26,803 nt of DNA from Sphaeroforma sirkka (taxonomy: Eukaryota > Opisthokonta > Ichthyosporea > Ichthyophonida): the NCBI GenBank assembly GCA_001586965.3, contig LUCW03000966.1, positions 1-26,803 of the forward strand. Reading direction: 5' to 3'. The notes below the pieces were generated by a model. The model searched no databases. It was not told where the DNA came from and saw nothing but the letters and a program-made list of their open reading frames with translations. Numbering within the stretch: position 1 is the first letter of the stretch; each line of letters begins with the position of its first letter. Position numbers and translations under genes: made by a program. Shown here in pieces: positions 18,834-26,803 of the stretch.

Positions 18834-20808
18834 AAAGTTTGTACTGAGAAAACAATTGCATGTTATAGTAATAGACTTTGCCTTGAGACCTAGTCCCTCA
18901 CATGCTATAAAAATAAGTACCGGTTCTTAAAATTTCTTCAGATATCGGTATACATGATTATTAATAATTCTTAAAAAATTTAAAAAAGATATCGTACACG
19001 ATTCTTAATAAGTCTATAACCTGCCTTAATCCTTCTTTCTTAATTAAGAAATAGAATATTTCTTAATGGCCCAAAATTGCGCTGCATACTTCATAATTCC
19101 CAATTCTCAATTTGCTCACCATGCATAAATCTTAAATTTTCAAATTTAGGAATGTGCCTTAATACGTATTTCATACAAAAATTACGGCAGTTATTTTACT
19201 TAATTTTTTTTCGTAATGTCGACTACTTGGATATATATCTAGAATATAGAAACTCATAGCAATCCTGAATTCTTGATATTTAGCAATAGTATTTATTTAA
19301 CTTCTCTGAGAACTCCTCTCTCTGTACAAATCTACTTACTTCAAGTCTATACTAGAGTAGTAGTAGAGAGCACTGGAGTAATAGTAGGTTCCTGGAATCC
19401 TAAACTCCGGGGTCCCCTTCTCCCTGGGGACTGGGACCTGGGTTCGATCTTCTACTGTTACATTTGGCCCAAGCGCCCAACAATTTTGTGCTCTGACGCG
19501 TGAGGTTCTGTTTCTATTTGTTGTGTTTGGGGGTTTTTTTTAAAAGAGCAAAATGGCAGGATATACAATCAAATATGAATTTCTCTAAATAATCTTTTTT
19601 TTTAAATAAAAAGAACCACGGACCAAGAAGTCCAAGATCTGTTTTCTTCCATTTTTATTGCAAGAATATATCGATGAAGGAAGAACTCCCCCAGGAGTTT
19701 GGAAGAGTCCAGAGTTCAGACTCCAGGACCCCAACTCCCCAAGGCTACTCGTCACTGGCCTCACCGACATCGTGATCTATACGCTTCTAAACAGTCACTC
19801 AATCAGTGAAGGCTTGGACCGCCTAGGAGCACTATTATTTGTACAAACAATATTGTAGCGTAATCTCAGTCCCTGATCTCTACTCTACTCTAATCGACTA
19901 CTACTGGTATTTTTAATATTGTTGACAATATTGAGTGGCCAGCCGTACAGCGTATTACGCATACCGGCAAATACCATGACATTCTTGTATACTCTTCTCG
20001 ATATTGACACATATTAAAATATGTTTTTTTTTAAATAACAAAGACAAAAGTCGTTTTTAATAAGACATGTCGCAAATTTGTAAAAGGACTCTTAGTTACC
20101 TACTCAATCAAAATGGGCTACCCAGCCCAACACCCCAATCCCAGGGCGGTCCCAGACAGATCCTAGATAGCCCTAAGCAATCCCTTTACTCTCTTTTAAG
20201 TAGAGTACTTGAGGCGGTCAAACTTTTTTAACTTGTAAAATATTTGAAATTTGACCCCAGGGCCAAGGCAGCCCCAAGACTCAAGCCCTCTAGTAGAGGT
20301 CCCAGTAGAAGCCGGTCGAGCCTCAGCCCTCAGGCAGCCGTAACACCCAGGTTGCGTTTTGTTTTTGTTTTTGTTTTTTTAATAAAATATAATCTTTCAA
20401 AATTCTCAACATATTTTAGAACCTGTTCCAAAATATACATTTGTTTTTTTTTAAACAATGATTACTCTAGGCGGCTTTCTTTTTTTTTTTTTTTACATCA
20501 AACTAAAAATCTATATAAACACTACATCCCTAAAAACTGCCCTATACAGTATACAGTACTGTGTGGGTTTGTTTTTATAAAAATCCCCAGAGTATATACG
20601 ATTAGACATGTGAGAGACAAACTGTAAGTCACCAATTTTTAACTTTGTTTTTTTGCTAAACCCATTTTACAAAAGTACGACTCTTGCTCTCCTCGATAAC
20701 GTGCCCAAATAGTTTGTTGTTGTTTTTTTAATTGTTCTTTGGTCAAGAAATAGTCGGAATTTATTTACACTTCTCTACTAGTAGGACTTGGGCTCCTGGT
20801 CCCTGCCC

Positions 20809-20859
20809 CTGGGCCCTGACTCCTGGGCCCTGACTCCTGGGCCCTGACTCCTGGGCCCT
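20809..20859. repeat. 14-bp tandem repeat CTGGGCCCTGACTC
   Basis: Three full units and a partial fourth, nearly identical, each holding the palindrome GGGCCC. Confidence 0.9.
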
Positions 20860-21977
20860 TGGCAGGCTCAGGACTGGCACTCTCACTGTCTCACAAGTTA
20901 AACTGTCACAGTCATGGTTTGTTTTTAATTTTTTTTGTTTTTATAAATATTCACTCGGACAATATACACTTTTGTTTTGAAAAAAACATATTTTCAATAA
21001 GATTAAATCTGAAAGTGAGAGTCAGCGAAAGAGGAGCATCAATAGAAACTAGAAAGGCGTATTTAGTTTGATAAATATTGCTCATAGTTTTCTAGAAAAT
21101 ATACGAACTGACAATAGCGGTTTATTACAAATATATAATAGAGATACCATTGACCTTATTTGTAAGCCACATTTACAAATATAGCCGAAGGTAGTATGGG
21201 GCAGGGTGCGGGGGGTTTTTTTAATAAAATAATTTCTAAATATTTTCACGATACCTTTTTTTCAATTTGATCTTTTTAGGTTTTAGGGTTTATGATTTTA
21301 GGTTTTTACACATGATGTACAATTTAGGAGGCTATGGTTTTTACTTTTCAGAATTTGAGATTTTTTTGAGCGTGTGTATGTTTGTTTACAAATATACAAT
21401 GTGAATATCCATAGCCTTCTGAAAATCAAACAATCATTGTCAAAAACAAATATTGAATGAAATTTGTATTTATTTTAGCAAAAAAAACAATTATAGAAAT
21501 CATAATGATCATTGAAGAACTTTTTTAGTTTTGTATGACAAAAAAAAGAGAAGCCAACACATGAAATTTGGATTTGCTACTTGGTTATTTAGGGCTTTTA
21601 TAGCTCCGGACTTCTTTACAGTGTGTAGTGTGTAATGTGGGGTCTTTTACGTTTATAGTGGGATACTCTGGGAGGGACGGAGTCTCACAGACTTACAGCT
21701 TTAGGCCGCTGTCGGCCCCTCACGCCTTAGCCCTCAGTCCTTATATTTAAGACTCAGAGGTGCACAGACACACTTGCCCTTTTTGAAAGATTTTATACAA
21801 TTGTACTTTTGTTTTTAAAAAACACAAGTTTAACTATTGTAGAAGTAAAATTAAAATATTTATTACTCGTAAATATCGGCATGTCTTATAAAGAGCTAAA
21901 ATTCTCCACTACTACTCTATAGAGTTAACCACTCTCAAAGTATTTAAAGAGTGCTTGTGGAATTCTATGGACTGTCC

Positions 21978-22118
21978 GACTGTAGCAGGGTAGACTCACA
22001 GAAGACTGTAGTGTAGACTGTAGAATGTGAGTGTAGACTGTAGACTGTAAACTGTAGACTGAGAGTTTGGTGAAAACTGTAGACCTATGTATCACTGTAG
22101 AGTGTAGACTGTAAAGTG
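21978..22118. repeat. GACTGTA-type interrupted heptamer repeat
   Basis: About ten irregularly spaced copies of GACTGTA or ACTGTAGA, some in direct tandem (TAGACTGTAGACTGTA). The same heptamer recurs at 25816-25880. Confidence 0.8.
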
Positions 22119-23380
22119 TTAACAGTCTGACCGTGACGACTCACAATGTGACAGTGCAATAAATATATAGTGTGGGTTGTGGAAAGAAACTTTTTTATAT
22201 TTTTATAAAAAATGTTATACCACAACTGGTGGAGGGGGTTTTTTTGAAAACAGAGTACTAGGATTATAGTTTATACCCGGTTCCTGTCGTCTTGTGTTGT
22301 GTATCGGGGTTGCGGACAGGAGAGAGAGCGATGTAAATATGTATTTAGCCGTTTACCTCTTTAGATTTATATCACTATCAAGGGAAATATCTGGATTTTG
22401 GACTGGGCTGTATTTTTAGCTTTTTTTAAAAACACAATACTTTTTGTTTTCTTTAAAAATATAACAGTAAAAAAAATGCCCCACCCCTTACGACCCTGAC
22501 AGTTTGACAGCTAACCTCTGAAATTCCCAGTGGTTCGGACCACTTGTGAGAATGGTGATGCTGCAACCGACTGGTCTCTTTGGCTAGAGAGTGTCCTTTT
22601 GAGTCACTCGAAACCCCAGAAAAACAACCTGTATGTGTCTACTTGGGTATATTGTGGGTTTGAGGGGAGGGTTTTTCTAATTTAAAAAAGATGCTTACTC
22701 TAAGAGTCTGAGCGAGTCCTACGAAAGCGTGGAAGACTGGGAATGGGGGGAGAGATAAAGAGAGCACTCTCTAGAGAGCAGTGATGAGGAAAAAGTTTAA
22801 AAGTGAGGAGACTTCGGAATTCAGATTTCAGACAAATACAAATATAGACATATTTAGATTTTAGACTTTTTTTTTAACAGAACAAACAATAGAGAGAAAA
22901 TAAATGCACTTCTATTTTTCTCCATTTTATAAAAATATCGAACAGGTGACTATCTGCTATTTTTATTGTCGTATAGATTTCGTTAGAGAAACTGAAACAA
23001 ATATATATTTACTCTTTTAAAAACAATTATAATGTTTGATGATTTTAGAAAACTCTTGGGAGTAAATAATTTATATATAGTGTTATTATTAGTGGAAGCT
23101 TGACAAATTATTTACGTTTTTATATATATATACTTTTTGTACAAAATATTTTTAACAGGTTTGCTTTTTTTATAGAATACAATACAATGCTTGCACTTTA
23201 CAGGCTACAGCTGATATTGTTTTTGTATATACACCTGAGTTCTGACTCCTGAGTCTCCTTAACTTTTAGTAAAAACACTTCACACTTCACACTTCACAGA
23301 CCAGTCTCACACGACACACGCCTGTCACAGCGAAACTGTGAGTCCCTGTCTCCCTGACACACGCAATGTCGCCATATGAG

Positions 23381-23388
23381 TGACGTCA
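23381..23388. promoter_or_regulatory. Perfect CRE palindrome
   Basis: TGACGTCA, the consensus site of CREB/ATF-type bZIP factors, about 110 bp outside the left end of the Tigger-like element. There is no gene start nearby to regulate, so it may be chance. Confidence 0.25.
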
Positions 23389-23495
23389 TTGACATGCTAC
23401 CGCTGGTCACGACGCTACGACGGCTACGTCCCGCTCCTGTTTTTTTTTAAATAATATAAATAAAAAAAGATACAACATTGGTACAGCATGCCGTA

Positions 23496-24690
23496 CAATC
23501 AAACCTCGTTATATGACCAGTGTCCGTTTTTGGTAAAAATAAATGGTCATATAAAGAGGTGGTTAAGTCTGGGTCAGGTTCTTACTGCCTGGTTCGGGGT
23601 CTGACCTATAAACAGACCAGGAGCTATTTGAGGCTCATTTGCTTTCTCACCTAAATACTCGTTTCCTTTTTCCCGATCAAGCCCTGACTTTCTCCAACCT
23701 TATTAACCCACTCAATCAATCGTTTCTCGAACGCGTGGTGTGTCCCTTTCCTCTCTCTATATTTCTTCTTCACATAAACCTCAAAAGACTGACTAAGCAC
23801 CTTCTCTCCGGACTCCATAAACCTTCGTATTATTTTTACATTCACACTGAATAATTCATGCACAGCTCGCAGGCGTCTTTGACTATATCCTTACGATAGT
23901 TCTCTTTCCAGGACTTGTCAAAGCTGTGTCCCACTTTCTTGATTGCGCGCACGATACTTCCTTTGTCTTTATTTGTTAGATTGACCCGCTTCAGTGTTCT
24001 GGCTTTCACATTGGATAATACAGTCTGTGAGTATGTCTACTTCTACTTACTTGCAGCGAGCTTTTTTCATCATTCTACTACATGCTCCATTTATATTAGA
24101 CGATGCACTCTGCTTAGGCGTAGCTTGTGCCACGTCGTCTTCCTGCATTGTATCTGATTCAGTAGTTGTCTGATCTGACTTGTCCTCCGGTGGCTGGCAT
24201 TAATCTGTGGACAGGCAGTAACCGATTGAATTTGAACCAAACCTCTCACAAAGATGCACGCCACAAAAGGTATGCATACTTCGATTGCAAGCAGCACACT
24301 TGTGTGCACCACCCACTGGGTGCGCTATAGTGCATCCTTTCGCACAACATCGTTCACCACTAGAAGTGTCTCCCATCAGTATCTTTTGTAGTATGTACTA
24401 GTTTATGTATTAACGTGTTAATGTAAAGCTAAGGTGAAAGGTGAAATATATACACATGTAAATGCACTAACAAATATACGAAAGTGAGCGACTGTACCCG
24501 TGGGTCCCTGTCTCCTTGACCCCATGGCCGGAGCACTAAGACGGACATCCCAAATTTAAAATTTTAACTCAGAGTGCTCAGTGCTGACAATAGTCGGACC
24601 TCCAAGGTCCCGCCAAGGGCAGGCTGTCAGGACCGGCCACATGTTACAACTGGTCATATAAAGAGGTGGACTTATAAAGAGGTTTGACTG
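23496..24690 (-). mobile_element. pogo/Tigger-like DNA transposon relic, 1195 bp
   Basis: Left end CAATCAAACCTCGTTATATG and right end, read inward, CAGTCAAACCTCTTTATAAG form inverted repeats of the pogo/Tigger type (CAGT-AAACCTC-TTATA). TA lies on each side (23494-23495 and 24691-24692), the Tc1/mariner target duplication. Both ends also contain an internal ATATGACCA/TGGTCATATAAAGAGG pair, so the left end folds back on itself (23509-23517 with about 23552-23571). The minus strand holds N-terminal coding remnants only. At 1.2 kb, with no DDE domain, this is a deleted, non-autonomous copy. Confidence 0.82.
23651..24376 (-). pseudogene. N-terminal remnant of Tigger-like transposase with Cys/His-rich domain
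   Basis: From ATG at 24376 a 58-codon frame encodes a Cys/His-rich domain: CC at residues 10-11, C15, H19, H25, C27-x2-C30, H35, C38, H41, C43, C54 (KCAACNRSMHTFCGVHL in the middle). It resembles the small zinc domain put before some transposases. After a TAA (24200-24202) the same frame goes on with an acidic linker (PPEDKSDQTTTESD) and MMKKARCK next to a GTAAGT donor (24045-24050). A second frame reads TLKRVNLTNKDKGSIVRAIK to 23842, and a third (23651-23863) reads ESGEKVLSQSFEVYVKKKY and FEKRLIEWVNKVGESQG, like CENP-B-type HTH sequence. So at least one stop and one frame change separate the pieces; short introns may explain some. No DDE residues remain. Confidence 0.6.
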
Positions 24691-24692
24691 TA

Positions 24693-25176
24693 TTTTAAAA
24701 CTGTGTCTATCATTTTTGGTTGTTTTAAAAAAATACCAAAAACATTTTCTCAAAATCAAACGTGCGACGTGCCACATTGCCCGACAACCTTTGTGTTTTT
24801 TTAATAGCCTTCTCCAAAAAAACACGATATATTTACTAAAAAAACAAACCAAAAAAAAAAAAAGTAAATATTGTTTGTCTGGAGTTGCCGGACGGGGAGA
24901 AATTTTTATAGGTCCGGGAGAAAGGGGGTATTTTGCTGAAATACTGCATCATATGCATGCCACACACTCCACTTCTAGTAGTAAAGAGAGAGTAAATAAC
25001 TAGTCCCTGAGTCTGAGTATAGACTCTCTACAGGTCTCTACTACTACTGGTAAAATTTTAGAAGCAAATAGACCCTACTACTCTACCGTCTATAGAGATT
25101 AGAGAGCGAGAATATATATTTCACAGTATATTTATTACATACTAAAAAATCGATTGTAGACCGAGTCTAAGACTGC
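24693..25176. other. Low-complexity spacer
   Basis: A-runs and T-runs (24724-24735, 24796-24803, 24836-24865) and a CTACT/AGAGAG tract (24975-25100). I see no gene; the ORFs at 24556-24852 and 24716-25003 run through poly-A or the transposon end. Confidence 0.65.
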
Positions 25177-25763
25177 ACGGCCTACGGCCCTACGCCCGTA
25201 CGTCTAAAGTTATGGGGTCACTGTATAAACGTTAAACCTTTAACTGTTACTTTTTCGAATATATAAGTTATAACTTTTATTTGGGACAAAACAATATGTA
25301 TACTGTAAATTTGCACTTGAAAATGTGTCTCTGTTACTTTTTCGAATATATAAGTTATAACTTTTATTTGGGACGAAGCAATATATATACTGTAAATTTG
25401 CACTTGAAAATGTGTCTCTGTTACTTTTTCGAATATATAAGTTATAACTTTTATTTGGGACAAAACAATATATATACTGTAAATTTGCACTTGAAAATGT
25501 GTCCTATAAATTTCAAAATTTGGGCCATAAATGGATTTTAACGTTCATCCTGACAGTTGGTAATTGGCATTTGGTAGTTGGGACCTAAAAATAGGACAAA
25601 ATATTTAACTCACTGACCTGAATATTGCACCTACATATTTTTATAAGGGCTTATATAGGTATAGAAGGTGTTCTTTAACGTAAAAAACATATAATATAAA
25701 AGTTATAACTGTTAACTTTATGAGGTTAGCCGCACGGTCGTAGGACGTAGAGGCGTAGGCCGT
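25177..25763. repeat. Fold-back (MITE-like) element with 87-bp core repeats
   Basis: Imperfect inverted arms at 25177-25204 (ACGGCCTACGGCCCTACG) and 25736-25763 (read inward ACGGCCTACGCCTCTACG) enclose 530 bp. AGTTATAACTTTTAT motifs recur inside each arm in inverted orientation. No coding capacity is seen. Target duplications are not evident, so the element status is tentative. Confidence 0.5.
25246..25504. repeat. 87-bp tandem repeat, three copies
   Basis: Units start at 25246, 25333 and 25420 with GTTACTTTTTCGAATATATA. They differ at only a few positions. Since 87 is a multiple of three, 29-residue repeats appear in ORFs on both strands (25218-25490 minus, 25281-25541 plus); I treat these as artefacts. 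Confidence 0.95.
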
Positions 25764-26361
25764 AGACTCTCGTAGCCCTTGGGTCTCTTGGACTCAAGGG
25801 TACAACTGTATATTGTACACTGTACACTGGAGACTGGAGACTGTAGACTGTAGACTGTAGAGTGTAAATAGACTGTAGAAATAGATGTACATAAATATCT
25901 ATATTTTTTCTAAACAAACCAAATACAACTTTAAGATTTTTTTAAAACAGCAATAAGCTAAAAGCCAGTAGCCAACTGTAAAAAGTAAAAACGGCAACTA
26001 GCAAGCTATTTTTATTTTAAAATTTGATAGGCAAAGGGAAGAAGTAATAAAAAGCTATTTTTAAAAATAAAAACTATAAAAAAGATGGCGATTTTAGTCT
26101 TTTTAGAAGGCATATTTACTATATTTAGCCAGACTAATACTCTACTAGGCCCTCCCCTACTCAGACTTTTGACACATGACAATATTGTTTGACATGTTTC
26201 AGAACGTCAAATCGTCATTTCAAGTTGACAACTACATACAATAATAATGAATGTGTAATATATATATCACCAGTCCCACTAATAGTGACGAGTCGTCATC
26301 ATTTCAAAAATCTGGCCCAGATTTGTTTTTAAAACGGTGACGAATCGTTATTATTCTCAAC
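25764..26361. other. Intergenic stretch with paired TGACG motifs
   Basis: Contains the second GACTGTA cluster (25816-25880) and T/A-run sequence. Near 26286 and 26336 two similar motifs, GTGACGAGTCGTCATCATTT and GTGACGAATCGTTATTATT, lie about 50 bp apart, both just upstream of the terminal ORF. No gene is recognised. Confidence 0.5.
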
Positions 26362-26754
26362 GTGCGTCAGTTAACCCTTATTTCCCCCCTGAAATATTCA
26401 TTTAGGCCGGGCGGAGCATATCGGAATGGATTCAACATTAAATTTCCGTCCAAAAACATACGTGACCCGGTTATATTTCTCAAAATTTGTCAAGGAAACC
26501 AGCTAACTCAAACACACATATACACAGAGAATTCTATTATGGTTAGGGGACATCTCGGGTTACCAAACCCCAACCATATCTCATACATACATCCACAGCA
26601 CCAAAGACGTGAAGGAGAATTCCATCCTATCAACGAATATCACATGCAACAAACATTCTACAGTGACTACAACACGACAGTGAAATCGATGGCGTCAGCC
26701 ACCCACCAACGCCCGTCCTGTATCGACAGCTCGCCCAAAAAGATGACTGAATGA
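26362..26754 (+). CDS. Unassigned ORF near the right edge
   Basis: Open frame of 130 codons opening at GTG; the first ATG inside is at about 26539 (MVRGHLGLPNPNHISYIH), giving 71 residues. Sequence is His/Asn/Pro/Ser-rich with no domain, membrane segment or signal peptide that I recognise. Base composition is less AT-rich and codon-like compared with the preceding 15 kb, so it could be a first or internal exon of a gene that continues to the right. Equally it may be chance. Confidence 0.3.
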   Translation: MRQLTLISPLKYSFRPGGAYRNGFNIKFPSKNIRDPVIFLKICQGNQLTQTHIYTENSIMVRGHLGLPNPNHISYIHPQHQRREGEFHPINEYHMQQTFYSDYNTTVKSMASATHQRPSCIDSSPKKMTE

Positions 26755-26803
26755 GATTAAGTCGAGCAAATAAAAGTCAGTTAGAAAAGTATTAATATGT
26801 CAA

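Larger units (their letters stand above)
17855..19070. mobile_element. Probable DNA-transposon relic: BED gene flanked by TTCTTAA arrays
   Basis: Both flanks of the BED gene hold clusters of TTCTTAA motifs. Left: 17858, a full TTCTTAATTAAGAA at 17962-17975, TTAATTAAGAA at 18057, TTCTTAATTAAG at 18131, and further copies at 18166 and 18209. Right: 18924, 18968, 19002, the same full palindrome at 19037-19050, and 19060. Symmetric arrays of short motifs around a BED-finger gene resemble the subterminal repeats of hAT elements. I found no clear terminal inverted repeat or 8-bp target duplication, so limits and family are uncertain. Confidence 0.5.
19071..23493. other. AT-rich low-complexity region without recognisable genes
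   Basis: About 4.4 kb made of T-run/A-run junctions (near 19535, 19595, 20022, 20370, 20445, 21212, 21815, 22240, 22425, 22868 and 23440), CTACT tracts (19355, 19890, 20775, 21905), C/G-rich spacers (19390-19440, 19680-19740, 20105-20175) and short tandem repeats. Frames such as 19273-19503, 20244-20627 and 20859-21071 cross these blocks and carry no domain. Confidence 0.7.

Noticed and set aside
22529-22544. AGTGGT-TCGG-ACCACT hairpin as a possible structured RNA
   Set aside because: Six-bp stem only; no conserved context or flanking gene to support a function.
25218-25541. ORFs with 29-residue repeats
   Set aside because: Caused by the 87-bp tandem repeat; present on both strands.
1-26803. 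CRISPR array or bacterial operon
   Set aside because: No direct repeats with unique spacers of constant length; introns, poly(A) signals and transposon types are eukaryotic.

Overview
The window looks like nuclear DNA from an opisthokont-type eukaryote, probably a unicellular holozoan or early fungus. I base this on the 3' end of a cytoplasmic dynein 1 heavy chain gene with well-placed GT-AG introns, a C2H2 transcription-factor gene, PIF/Harbinger and pogo/Tigger-type DNA transposons, and a large AT-rich low-complexity intergenic fraction. The species cannot be named from sequence alone; an ichthyosporean is a guess. Layout: 1-2985 is a degenerate 24-bp satellite of about 120 copies. It most likely lies inside a dynein intron, because the first dynein exon in the window begins about 200 bp after it. 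Four exons at 3188-6267 (+) encode the last 248 residues of the dynein heavy chain, followed by a poly(A) signal. A 229-bp tandem duplication (6462-6925) separates this gene from a convergent C2H2 factor gene (7370-8278, minus). The last ~43 codons and stop of that gene have been triplicated in tandem into its own 3' UTR. From about 8.3 kb the sequence changes to an AT-rich patchwork of T-run/A-run junctions, CTACT/AGAGAG tracts and short tandem repeats, with no convincing host gene until perhaps the right edge. Three DNA-transposon-like insertions sit in this patchwork. First, a 4656-bp PIF/Harbinger element at 12796-17451, with TIRs and a TAA target duplication, carries a decayed DDE transposase on the minus strand and several plus-strand ORFs, including one for a two-helix membrane protein and one for an acidic protein. 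Second, a short BED-finger gene (18385-18780, minus) is flanked on both sides by clusters of TTCTTAATTAAGAA-type palindromes. Third, a 1195-bp pogo/Tigger-like relic at 23496-24690, with TA target duplication, retains a Cys/His-rich N-terminal domain and HTH-like remnants but no catalytic domain. Near the right end is a fold-back element (25177-25763) built round three 87-bp repeats, and then an unassigned ORF (26362-26754). The two host genes are convergent and share a short 3' intergenic space. The rest of the window is a transposon- and repeat-rich compartment. The most original signals are the triplicated C-terminus of the C2H2 factor, the BED gene framed by matching palindrome arrays, and the Harbinger element with extra coding capacity.
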